From Thuidium tamariscinum (lineage: Eukaryota; Streptophyta; Bryopsida; Hypnales; Thuidiaceae), in the NCBI GenBank assembly GCA_947034885.2, contig OX344749.2:64501-128500 (forward strand): 64,000 nucleotides of DNA. Direction: 5' to 3'. The position numbers and the translations under genes are program-made. Position 1 is the first letter of the stretch. The number at the start of each line of letters is the position of its first letter. Shown here one piece after another: positions 37,601-47,459 of this stretch. The notes under the pieces are model-generated. The model ran no database searches, was not told the origin of the DNA, and was given only the letters and a program-made list of their open reading frames with translations.

Positions 37601-38587
37601 TTTCACAAGTTTTTGTGTTGCAAATACAAGTCAGAACCTTTCTGATTCACTCTGAAGTGGACTGTGTGCATGGGACCTTGTCAAAGTCTTATGGTGATGG
37701 TTAGGATTGCAGCCTTGTGTGGATAAGTGTGTGCCCGGATGTTCAGTTTATCCGGTCTCTGGACTTAAAGTGAATTCGGTTTTGATAGGGAATTTGTGCA
37801 GGATCCCACGGTGTTTTTTGGAACAGGTCTAGGGAGTATTCGATAGAGATAGACACTTGTAGAGTCTGGGTTTGAGATCGGGAGCGTCCGGCCAAATGCC
37901 AACGGAATGGTGATCCGGTCTCTGTAGAAGAAAGAAGGACTAAGTGAGGAAATTCAGCTCTCTTGCATAAGCTACCGCCTTTATTCTACCAGGGATTAGA
38001 CTAACTGGGTACTCCGTCGTTGTAGTCTTTGTTAGGATTAGGCAGGAGTGCTTGCGTGACCTGTTGGGTCGGATTAGTCCTGGTCCAGTTGTGAGGTATT
38101 CCGGTCTGTTTGTAGTAGTAGTTTCTTTTTATTTATAAGTGGAACTTCTGACACTTTAAAACTTGAAGGGTAGGAGTAAGCTTCCTTCCTAAACGCCCAA
38201 ACAAGCAGATCCCTCTTGTTATCGAGGTAAAACTTACACTTGGTTACTATACTAGGGACTGGACCAGCTACTAGTATCCGGTCTTTAGTCCCATATCTAG
38301 TGAGCGTAAGCATCAAGGTGGTAAACATACTGGTATAAATAGATAGACTTAGTTTTGAAGGATAAAGGATTGATCTGGTAATCAGGTCCAAGGAAATCTT
38401 AGGAACTTTGGAGACCCAGACCGGATCAGTCTTTTGCTTGGGTTTTGTTGTAATAACCACTAACGTATTCCGGTCTTTCGTCAGCTTTCGACCAAATCCT
38501 TTGGGAACGATACACGAGTCACTTTAAGGCTAATTTAGTACATTCTAACGCCTTAGAGAAGGAATTGTGCTTTCCTGTGCTACGACA
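34672..38587 (+). mobile_element. Giant LTR-like unit A: TG...CA, 5-bp duplication, one intact coding region
   Basis: The unit starts TGTGGCAACC, ends TGCTACGACA and is bordered by the same 5 bp, CCTTG, at 34667-34671 and 38588-38592. Those are the ends and duplication expected of an LTR integrated by a retroelement integrase. Length is 3916 bp. A TATA box (TATAAG, 34988-34993) sits ~316 bp in, and the coding region starts ~230 bp after it. A short hairpin (CCCGGTTCG...GAATCCGGG) lies near 37.56-37.58 kb, downstream of the coding region. No direct repeat joins the two ends, and no primer-binding site, protease, RT or integrase was seen. Either this is a solo LTR with a gene inside it or an LTR-less element of unknown type. 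It looks whole. It sits 94 bp past the CACTA right end. Confidence 0.8.
35224..37320 (+). CDS. Unknown protein encoded inside LTR-like unit A, 698 aa
   Basis: A single uninterrupted frame starting at the first ATG after the TATA box. Residues ~10-225 form a conserved block with GCEGFMAHPW, KVYAFEQGG, RTDKFHQGKF, PTNPKDGF, RITVTVANTVFGA and SPISPFLFHLYH; it recurs in the diverged unit at 41.5-45.3 kb. An acidic linker follows. About 335-400 is a coiled coil (LTNQVSALRRELHHTQEEL), and ~405-450 is another conserved helical block (HPGEVVNKAMLFDRKVLEAG, LTALVAYNKKMEAALEKW). The rest is Pro/Glu/Lys-rich, with a Glu/Asp run (~620-650) and a basic, NLS-like tail ending PVKRARK. No zinc knuckle, DDE motif or polymerase motif is visible. 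A nuclear or chromatin-associated, or Gag-like, role is possible from the shape only. I do not recognise the family. Confidence 0.75.
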   Translation: MAEEVQEGRILAFRNVNPVVPTDAQDKRELEEDLRQMGCEGFMAHPWNLKDEAMVEELLAGQTNEWKGTVRALPKEWSAAMWRKVYAFEQGGDATGTRTDKFHQGKFRRPTNPKDGFTVAECVSARHKRLLRFMMAILNSDRPSRITVTVANTVFGALSGDRKIDWGLVMRDRMDRMVKGIGKSKPSPISPFLFHLYHSLDLLREKEMEAYEVGAALIEYEIVDPEAENDQDEEDSEDESQEGHQGGTQEVDEVLEVGREDPPLETPVVAGEAQRSDPVWEQDPLLRILRDLEDFRKHHLEERGLLRGISQALGSIPPSKIMEVLGELIQEAHDSRDREEVLRLTNQVSALRRELHHTQEELDEERRLTTQARNTLGEIREFITHPGEVVNKAMLFDRKVLEAGKMVGPQMLTALVAYNKKMEAALEKWRSVVTEVQASSAPVSGPEEPKMEEEQSKDQPPPEAVEVEAGTSEPTKEEETKTDAVAEEPVPPTRIKEPRVSQPEKTKEPEPEPIVLREIIRGTTPPREKTKFITLLDDSPSKSPPTVFTQPKTGGEAKATVQVRSILKTGSGSGSPSKGPARTAEKVGEQTPQSKIVHHPPITGFKKKTAETSKVKRKARDEEEEESDEEDEDSEEETDSGDESEQYSDADQALAETTKTRAKARGKTKPKPRPVKMYRSPKKQPARKGASPVKRARK

Positions 38588-39530
38588 CCTTGAGCATCAG
38601 ACAAGTCGTTCATGTATTGTGCATTCGCATGCTATACAGATTATTCTCAACAAACATGGTATAATAATGTAATATTTATGTGCTTGTGACTGGTTATTGA
38701 ACTTCATCCAACTGCACATGGCATATCGTATCAGCCATCAATGATCTTGTTGAGCATGCTTCGACAGAATTAGGCTTCAGAATTTGAACTGCTGGTGGCA
38801 TGCCTAGTAATTAATGGAATTGATTAAATCTTCCAAATTCAGGCTGCAAATATCGTAACTTACAAGGGCAGATTGTGTTGATGTTTTAAATATTATTTAT
38901 GCTTTTATATTGGAGGGTGTGGTTTTGCATACAGGCGACATTCGTTTTTCCTATTGTGGACTGAGATAGAAAGTCTGCGAATTGCTCATTTAAGAGATGA
39001 CATTCATTTTTTAAGAGGTGGAACTTCTTAAAACAGTTTTAAAAAGACTTTTGTGCATAGGTAAATAAGTGAAAGCATCTAATCCAAGTCGTTTCATATT
39101 TTTTGAAGCTTTGTGAAATTACCTATGAAAGTCATGACAAAAAGAAACGTTTTCAACATTTTTATTTTAAAACCATTTCATGTTTTTGGAATGCCTTAGT
39201 TGCCAAGACTTTAATCCCTAAAGCATTAAGAAAATTTGGCAGTTCAAATTTCCAAACAGAAATTTGGATTTTCATACCCCTACAAATATTAATTTCAAAT
39301 CAAAATAAAATATTGTACCTTTTTTATTTGAAAATTAGGAAAATAAAAATCTCTCTGAAAGTTTTATACATTTCCAAACATGAGGATCCTTAATCCTAAA
39401 TTAAACAAATTGAATCCTATTAAATTCAAAAAAATTCATATATTCCAAAAAAAAAATTTAAGTATTGCTATTATCTAAATAACAATGACTACCCTACATC
39501 ACTAAAGAAGGCCAGATGCAATAAGCATCA
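38588..39530. other. AT-rich spacer
   Basis: Contains the target duplication of unit A and AT-rich DNA. A short piece near 38.73-38.79 kb reads NDLVEHASTELGFRI, possibly an exon remnant, without other support. Nothing else recognised. Confidence 0.35.
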
Positions 39531-40137
39531 TTACATATCACCATAGTAGTTTAGAACTTGTGCCTTCATGAGTTCCCTTTTTCTACGAGCTATTATATCA
39601 TTGTATGGAAGTGTTTGATTCTCTGTCTCTGAAGTGTCATCAGTAGCAATTATGTCGGGGTCTTCTAATCCACTTTTCCAACTGGAATCATATCCATCTT
39701 GAAGTAGAAGGTTGTGTAGAACAACACAAGTTCGAATCCATAAGACTACAAGGGTGTGAGTTTCCTTGCTGGAAATTACAGTAGGAATGCCACGAAGGCT
39801 TTGAAAATGGCCCTTCAATTGACCAATAGTGTGTTCAGACCTAACACGAATAGAGGAAAGGTGTCTATTAAAACGTTGATTTTCTATTCTACTAGTTGTA
39901 GGTTGCTTGTATGGAGGTAAAGTAATAGAGGTAAGAGGGTATCCAGTATCTACTAGTAAATATTCTCCACCTTTAAAGAAATTGGTATATTTAAGCCATA
40001 TTTGGGAGTTCACAAATACCCGGCTATCATGAGCTGACCCAGAAAAGCCTGCTTGTACATGCGTGATTTTACAATTTTGATTGTTAATAAGCAAATAAGA
40101 GATGGAATACCGACTCTTCCTGTTGAAATATAGTTCT
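39531..40137 (-). pseudogene. PIF/Harbinger transposase, C-terminal part
   Basis: Minus-strand frame of the DDE_4-type nuclease of PIF/Harbinger transposons. It opens with YFNRKSRYSISYLL, then GFSGSAHDSRVF and GGEYLLVDTGYPLT (second catalytic Asp). Next come NRHLSSIRVRSEHTIGQLKG (catalytic Glu) and GHFQSLRGIP, a helical region VLHNLLLQDGYD, and a charged tail ending QVLNYYGDM. The N-terminal third, with the helix-turn-helix and first catalytic Asp, is not found upstream; the frame loses resemblance beyond ~40137. It may be truncated or lie beyond an unrecognised intron. Terminal repeats were not found around it. It could belong to the autonomous partner of the Harbinger element at 45.56 kb. 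Confidence 0.8.
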
Positions 40138-41538
40138 AATTCAAGAAGTGAAGAAATAAAAGTTTGTGTATTTATAAGGATTTATTTTCGTCATTGGAAG
40201 TTTAGATTGCAAAGAAAAAGTAATTGAAATTTGTATATGAATTACAAGAAAGCATTTTAGAATCAATTTTTTGATGTTGCTTCTTTTATGTTTTATAAAG
40301 GTTAGTTAATCTCTGAATGTCAACAGTATTATCTAAACTTTCTATTTAGCAACAATGAGAATAAAGTCTTATTAGGAATAATATTTTGGAATTCATATAT
40401 AAATATAATTTTACAAGTTCAAATGTAGATTTATCTCTATGTTTAGATTCACAAAGGTAATAGAATGATTTATTTTTATTATGCATTTAAAATTTCACAA
40501 GTACAAAAGCGGCATGGTGAATGACATCGTACCACATCTTTAAAAATTAACGATTAGCATGAAATATCCTTGCAAAGAATCTTAAGAATTTTTTTTAAAA
40601 TTTTTTTTCAAAAAAGAATTTTATATTGTAGAAGTAGACATAAAAAGATAATTTCTTAGTCATAGAGCATTTCAACACCTCTTACTATAAGAAGTTTGAC
40701 CATTACAATATCCTTAGATTATACGAGTGAACTTCTAAAAGTTTCTCCAAAGATACCTTCTCTACCTTTCTTGCAATCTCAAGAGTCATGTCTCCTTAAT
40801 ACTATTTTTCAATAATGAAATGGACTTTAGTGGCTATTTGTACCTTGCTTGTAGAGACCTTGCCCTGGGCATTTAAGGATTAACTAAAAATCTTTAGAAA
40901 AGTTAGTTTGAATTTTTTTTGTAAAGACATCAAAGATTTTGTCATTCTAATATTTGATTGCTTTAAACATTTAAGAGGCTGAAAAGCAGAAAAATAGAAG
41001 CTGAAAAATAGAAGCTGAAAAACAGAGGCTGAAAAGCACGTAGGGTTTTTACCCAGGTTTGACATGGGGTTGATTGAACCTCAGGGTTTCTTATGCCCGT
41101 CTGGGTTTCTTATTCCCAAGGGGTGTCACGGCACCTCCAGAATCCCGCAACCGCATTGGCTGGGATTTTCCTTCCATTCCCTAGGAAATCCTGGAACTTG
41201 GAGGTGCCGTGACAACCCCTATTGTAGCAGAGTCAACATCTCAAAAGAGCGGTGGGACAGGGCCTTGACAACTATAGAACAGTACAGGAGTACTAGAGTA
41301 CGAAAAACTCACCTTCACCAAGAAGACGAGCCCCAAAGGCTACGCCTCCGGAAAGCGCATATCTACGACAATTAACCACACTCTCCCGGGCGGCTGTTCT
41401 GAATTGTAGGCACGTGAAGGCAAGGGTTAGGGACACATGTAGTATCGGAGACCTCACCCACCCATCACCAAGAGAATGGCTGGGTACGAGCAATTTTATT
41501 TTTCTTAATGAAATCAAAAGCACTTGCTTGATCAACCT
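40138..41538. other. AT-rich spacer with a foldback element
   Basis: Mostly AT-rich with no gene. From about 40.98 kb there is a short AGGCTGAAAA / GAAGCTGAAAAATA tandem motif, and at 41119-41220 a foldback repeat listed separately. Confidence 0.45.
41119..41220. repeat. ~100-bp foldback repeat, ends AGGGGTGTCACGGCACCTCC
   Basis: The left arm AGGGGTGTCACGGCACCTCC and the right arm GGAGGTGCCGTGACAACCCCT are inverted near-perfect copies around a short loop. The same arm sequence (AGGGGTTGTCACGGCACCTT) occurs alone at about 24567-24586, so it belongs to a dispersed family. It could be a tiny MITE or a recombined pair of element ends. No clear target duplication was made out. Confidence 0.6.
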
Positions 41539-44500
41539 TGTCACAGTCCGAAAATATCATGTAAGTGAAATAGGAAGATAGTTTATAGAATAGTTCAAAT
41601 TTTCGAAATTTTTAGGTTTTAGATATGGGAAAGGAAGACATATAGAGTCTTTTAAATCCCAAGATTCGTCCAACCGGATTGACCAAGGGTAGTTTTCGGG
41701 CCGGATACCCTCAGTGTCCGGAACAGATCTATGCGGTGTTCAGAACGGATCTGTCCGGAAGACAGAGCGGATCCATGGCGGATCGGGTGCAATCCGGACT
41801 CGATCCGAACTAGTTCCGGATGGACGGCACCTATGGGTCTACGCCGCCGACCTACGGAAACTAGCGTAATGGCTCGGGAACGTCGCACTATTCCGATGAG
41901 AACCGAGAACGCAGAGTACCGACTGGTATATAAACCACTCCGCCCCCATTTCATTTTCACTTTTCGATTTGGCAAATCAAGGTACGCTTGTGTGCAAGTT
42001 TTGGAGCGCGTATAGAGAGAGAAAGAGTGGTGAGCAGTAGAGATTGGATTCGGGTTTAGTTCAAGGTTGGTGCCGACCGCACCGACACGTTCCGACTTGG
42101 GTGGAGAGATGGCGAGCTCCTCCAATCCGAAACGGATGGTGGTGATTGCCAAGTCAATTTCGCCGTTGATTCCTTCCGATCCGCAACATCGGAAGGAGCT
42201 AGAGGATGATTTAGTCTTCCTAGGGTGTGAGGGTCTCATCCGGCGTCCTTGGAGCGTAAAAAGTGACGAGATGGTGCAAGAACTCCTTACGGGAGTTCCG
42301 AATCAGTACCAGCTCACAATGAGGGGTAGACCAGGTTCCTGGTCACCGAAAGTCTGGGCGGAAGTTTACGGGTTTGATAAAACCGGATTAGGTATGGCTC
42401 TTCGGACGGACAAATTTGGTGTCTCGAGGTTCCAAAATCCACCCCACCCGAAGGACGGATATTCGGTTCCGGATTGCACAAATGACCGGCATAGACGGAT
42501 GTTGGAATCCCTGATTCCCATCCTCTATCCGGAAAAGCCTACCCGTGTCACTGTGACAGTAGCGAATACCATTTTCGGATGTTTCGAGAAGTAGATAGTC
42601 AACTGGAGCCTAGTCGTCCAGTATGTAGTCAATCGGCTAGCCAAACATGTTGGGCGGGGCAAGACCAGCCCTATCAGCACCTACTTGTTCCATCCGTACC
42701 ATCACAATGACGTATTGAGCGGACCGAAAATTCTCTCCTATGAGACCGGAGTTCAGATCCTGAAGTACGGCCTAACGAGGGAGTTGGACAAGGATCCGAA
42801 GGATTCGGAGGACGAGCGGATGGATGAAGAGCCTTAGCAGCAGCAACCGGCCAGCCGGAACGGAAAGCGGAACGGAAAAAAGCGACGACGCCGGAGAAGA
42901 GGGGAAATCCAGACCCGAATCCACCCGAATCGACTCCGGGTAAGAAGAAGAAGGATCACTTCGACGTCATCATCCGACAGGCCATAATGGCGCATGCAGA
43001 CAACCTAAGTCACCAAGGGATCCTCGAGCAGATCTCCGTCAAGCTAGGCGGAGTAAAGATCGAGGACATTCCGGAAGCCCTGGACCATCTTCCGACTCAA
43101 GAGGTATTACGGAAGAAGGACGAGGAGATCCGAAAGTGGGAGGACGAAGCTCGGATCCAAACGGATTGGATCCGGCAGGCAGAAGATTTGACCCGGGTGG
43201 CTGAAGAGGGACGGAAGAAGGCGGAAGAGGAGCGGAACGGGCTCCAAAGCAGAATGAACTGGCTGGAAAGCGACCTTCGTGTTGCTAACGGCAAGGTGAG
43301 GCTGGTGAGCGAGGCTACCACCCTGATTTACAACCTGCAAGGGTTGGTGGCCCAGCCGGCGAAAACAGTGGTGAGGGCCCAACTGTTTTCCGCTCGGTTG
43401 ATAAAAGAAGGGCACGTCACCGGATCAAAATTCCTCACCATCTTGGTGGATTATCAGGCCAAGATAGAGGGGGTGCTGAAGGAGATGAGGGCCTTGGTTG
43501 GGTCTTTCAATCTGGAAATGGGAGAGGGTCTTCCGAACTTGGTCAATCAGCAGGTTTACTCTGACTTCAGCCCCGGAGCACAAGGACGGATATCGACGGA
43601 TCAGAAACTCCTAGGTGATACGCCTATCATGAAGAATCTCGACGAACTTGGATCGGATCCAAAGACGGCCGGACCGTCAACAACCCCGACGGGTTCGCCC
43701 AAGAAGAAGACGGCGCCTCGACTTGACTTGGAGATTCGGATGAAGGCCCTACCAAATCCGGCCAAGGAGAATCCGAATAAGTTTGCCCACATGAAGGAGC
43801 CGGACAAGGTTCCGCACAACACACCGGTCATCTTGGATGACTCGGACAAGGAAGATGATCCGCCCACCATCATCCGTAGCGAAGCTGGGGAGCCGAGCAA
43901 ATTTCAGGGGGTGGAGCAGTCGGAGAGCTCGGAGGCGGAGTCGAATGATACCTCGACGGAAGATAGTGGAATGCCGCTAGTCCCAATTCAGAAGAGGCAG
44001 ACTCGTTCCGCCACTAAGAAGACTCCACCCGCCAAAGCAGTGACGCGGAGGAGTTCAATTCCGCCCGCGGGTACTACATTGAAGCGGGAACGTAAGTAGG
44101 ACACAGTAGAGTAGTTAGATAGTTTTGAGATTTTGGACGGAAGTTTCCGGAATGGATTTCCTAGATGTGGGCCCCAATTCGAAACTTTAGGAACAACTGG
44201 CCGAACCTTTCCGGATAATCCAGTTGGGCTCCGATTGGTTGTTTCGGATTTTCTTTTGCCTTGTTGGCATTTCGTTTCTGTTTTTAGGCTTTGACTTCTG
44301 TTTTGATTTGGGCTTTTAAGGGGCAGGTAAGTTAGTTGGCCTGTCATTCCCTCCTAGCGCATATTCATGTATTTTCATTCCTTTTTTTAATCTGAGCCGG
44401 CAGGTGAACATTCCAGCTCTGACTTTTGTGTTTAGGATTCTCTTGGTGTGTTTATTTGGGGTGTTGAGACCTAAGACGAACGGTGAGGAGGAATCCGGAT

Positions 44501-45335
44501 TCTTAGGCAACTGAGATCTGAACTGAGTGATCAACTTCCGAGAGCTGGGGTCTTGACTTGTGAGTTTGAGCGCAGAGCCTTTAATTTGCTGGAACGGTGA
44601 TCCGGTGTGAATCCAAGAGTGACACGGAGGAGGTTCCGGAACCACAAGGGTGGATCCGTGCGGAGTTAAGCAGCCGCCATAGGAAAGTTTCTGTCCACCG
44701 GAAGGTCTGCCAACCATTGAGTCGATCCGTGGAACTAGGGAAGTACGTCTTTTCAGGTTTGGGGGTCTTTTGATTTGTCATTGTAGTAAGAGCAAGTGAA
44801 GTAGTACTGAGTGACCTGCTAACCGGATTGGCTCAAATCCATCCGAAAAGTTGTGAGGATCCAGATCCGCCTCTACTACAAAATCGGATATATTTTGGTG
44901 TCTTTGTGTGTTTTGTATATTTTGTTTGAGTGAAGAGAGTGTGAGGTTTATGAGTGGTAAGTCCCTACCTTCTAAAGATCAAGAGAGGATCCCCTGAGGG
45001 TAAAACAGGGGTATCCAAAACCGATAATCGAAGTAACGGAACCGGAATCCGAATTGAGACGGATCCGGGTGGAAGTGAAATCCGGATCCGGGAAGGGAAT
45101 CCGGCAATAGTTGGGATATGGATCCGGAGAGAGGTGACGGATCCGGGAAAGGGATCCGGAAACTAAGTGGTATTCCGGATTGAGAGTAGTAACTTGGATG
45201 TTTTTGAGCTGGGAAACCTAGAAACCGGAAAACACAACTATTAATAACGTCTGGAATCTTCTGGGACAATATTTGTGTCATATTATCACGTTTGGGTGTG
45301 ATAAAGGTGCTTTCTGCTAGACTGCGCGTATGACA
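41539..45335 (+). mobile_element. Giant LTR-like unit D (second family): TG...CA, 5-bp duplication, broken coding region
   Basis: Starts TGTCACAGTCCG, ends GCGCGTATGACA, and is flanked by the duplication AACCT at 41534-41538 and 45336-45340. Length is 3797 bp. A TATA box, TATATAAA, lies at 41927-41934, ~390 bp in. One coding region (about 42.1-44.1 kb) has the same domain order as unit A: the N-terminal block with GCEGLIRRPW, RTDKF, PKDGYS and RVTVTVANTIFG; a coiled coil; a helical block; a basic Lys/Arg tail. Its sequence is clearly diverged from A and its non-coding parts are unlike A. It is broken, with about three breaks. The 3' part is packed with GATCCGG/ATCCGG words. No direct terminal repeats or polymerase genes are seen. 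Confidence 0.78.
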
Positions 45336-45559
45336 AACCTCAAGCCCCTTTTGATCAACCCTCAGAAGTTTTGTAGCTACATGTCTAACGGCACTTTACT
45401 ACAGCTCTAAACCCTACTCTTTTCACTACACAGGGTTTAAAATATTCAAAAATGCGAGTCCAACTATTCAACGGATGCTGTGGGTGAGGTCTCCGATACT
45501 ACATTCTATCCTGAGGTTACAATTCAATTCTAATGACACCAACTCAACTCTTAAACTAA
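45336..45559. other. Short spacer
   Basis: Contains the right target duplication of unit D and ends at the target site of the Harbinger element. No gene. Confidence 0.5.
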
Positions 45560-46454
45560 GAGCATCTCCACCCATTCACCGAAAAAGACGCCACCCCGGG
45601 CTAGGGCGGGCCCAACCTCCAAAACATGCGCCACTAATGACTCGCCTCGAGAGGAAATGAAGCCGATTATGCCAAAAATCTAGCTAGAAACTATAGGTTC
45701 TTGTTCCCTCCAAGCAAGTTGACCGAGAGGGTTTAATAACATGTCAGCTTCCAAATACAACTAAAGTACCACTGAACACAATTTTTTTTTATAAATTCAA
45801 ATTCTATTAGTAAATCAAAAATTGTGGTGAATTGTGCTTGAGGTGGACCTCAAACACACATCAAACACAATAATTTAGTTCCCATTGAATTTGGAATTAA
45901 GTTTGTTTTCTTTTTACTTTTATCAAATTGTGCTTGAGGTGTGCTTGAGGTGGACCTCAAGCACACTTCAAACACACTTCAAGCATAGTTTCTATGTTTA
46001 ACTTTTTATTTTGAATTAAATTTTTACAACTTCTAATATTTGAATGATTAATTTATTAGTCTCTTAAAGATTGTTTTTTTGTCTAAATAGCTTTCATTCA
46101 TTCCATTTGGATTAGTGTTGTAGGTTATGGAGCATCTTGTTTTGGAGCAAATAAAAGTGGATTTAGACCTAGAAGTGCATTTTATGGATCTTCAATTCTT
46201 AAACAAATTGAAGCTTATAACTTGTTTTGAATTTATCTCAATATAGTGTTTTTTCCCCTAGTTCCCGAAGTTCAACAACCCTAACAACCAACAATTAAAG
46301 CAACTGCATGAAAACATGTGATTCAACTCTTTGCATGTGTTGTCAGGGCGGGAATGGCTAGGGTGTCTCCCCGGCCAAGAGAAGCTTGGGACATAGAGGG
46401 CTTTGGAAAACCCATTTTCCCGTCTCAATATCCCGTGAATGGGTGGAGATGTTC
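45560..46454. mobile_element. Non-autonomous PIF/Harbinger element (MITE-like), 895 bp
   Basis: Terminal inverted repeats GAGCATCTCCACCCATTCAC and GTGAATGGGTGGAGATGTTC, flanked by the 3-bp duplication TAA on both sides (45557-45559 and 46455-46457), as is standard for PIF/Harbinger. The interior has no coding capacity. It contains repeated short palindromic words (TGCTTGAGGTGGACCTCAA, CAAGCACACTTCAAACACAC) between about 45.83 and 45.98 kb. It depends on a transposase from elsewhere. Confidence 0.88.
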
Positions 46455-47459
46455 TAATACAAGATAATTCAAATGATCTGACAAGAACAAAGATATCAAT
46501 ATATTAAATTAAGTCCTTTTTTTTTGGCACCATGGGGCCAAATTGCACCATTTCAAAACAAATGTCTTTTTCTTGCCAGATTAAAGTAATTTTTTTTTGC
46601 CAAAATTTCTTTAATTTCTCTTTAAATTATGGATGAAGTTGTCAAATTTGGATGAAAAATGTATGACTATGATGGAAAAGTGTGCTTAAGTCCAAAAGGT
46701 AGATGAATGTAGATATCCAATGCTTCAAAAAATGGGCTTATCAGATTAGATATCAGCAAAGGAGGTCCTAGCATCTCATACTTCTATAACTTACATAGGT
46801 TATAAGCTTCCCAACATGCCATACAATGAGTTTGTGAGCAGTCGCTTCACAACATTCAGTTATATCTGTAAATTTCAAGATGTTTTTCAGGCAAGCGCCC
46901 CGAAGTAAATTAGGACACTATTTTCAAATTGATCAAAACTGAAAAAAGGGTGGTGACAGGGTTTTGATTGGTGGTGACGGGGTCCTTGTTGCGACGGGGA
47001 CTGGAGAAATGGTGCCGGGATTTTCATTATCCGAAAGGGGCCGGGGCCTAGCAAGGCGTCCTAGTGGATAATCCTGGCGGGGGCATGCACCGATGGGCCA
47101 ATGGCAGGCGCCGTGTGGCCATCGGGATCGTCCGCTTTATCTTCGCGAGTGGGAAGCTTTTCATCCGGAACGGACCGGGATCGAGGGTGGATGAGGGCTC
47201 ATCGCCGCGCGACGGGCGCGTCTCCTCCACTCGCGTGGCTGCTGCAGATATCCGCCTGGCCTCCACTTCATCCCGGTAGCAGCAGCACCATCAAAACACA
47301 GGCGCGCCACATTGTGAGGGGAAGGAAGGATCAGCAGGCAGCCAGCCAGCCAGCCAGTGTAGTCTGAGTCTGAGCGTGGGTAACACCGGGCAGCGAGCGA
47401 GAGCGATCGCGTCGTGAGATAAGCTTCGAGTCCGACTCGACCCCACCGCGGCTGCAGCC
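46455..47459. other. Spacer and Lhcb4 promoter region
   Basis: AT-rich to about 46.9 kb, then sharply GC-rich. The last ~400 bp should hold the Lhcb4 promoter and leader on the plus strand. A CCAAT word is at 47098-47102 and an I-box-like GATAAG, typical of light-regulated plant promoters, at 47418-47423. A short CAGC-type run (GCCAGCCAGCCAGCCAG) lies near 47341-47357. No TATA box is obvious. Confidence 0.5.

Noticed and set aside
34672-38587. Complete retrotransposon with short LTRs at each end of unit A
   Set aside because: The first and last few hundred bases do not repeat each other, and no primer-binding site follows the left end, so the unit itself does not contain a pair of LTRs.
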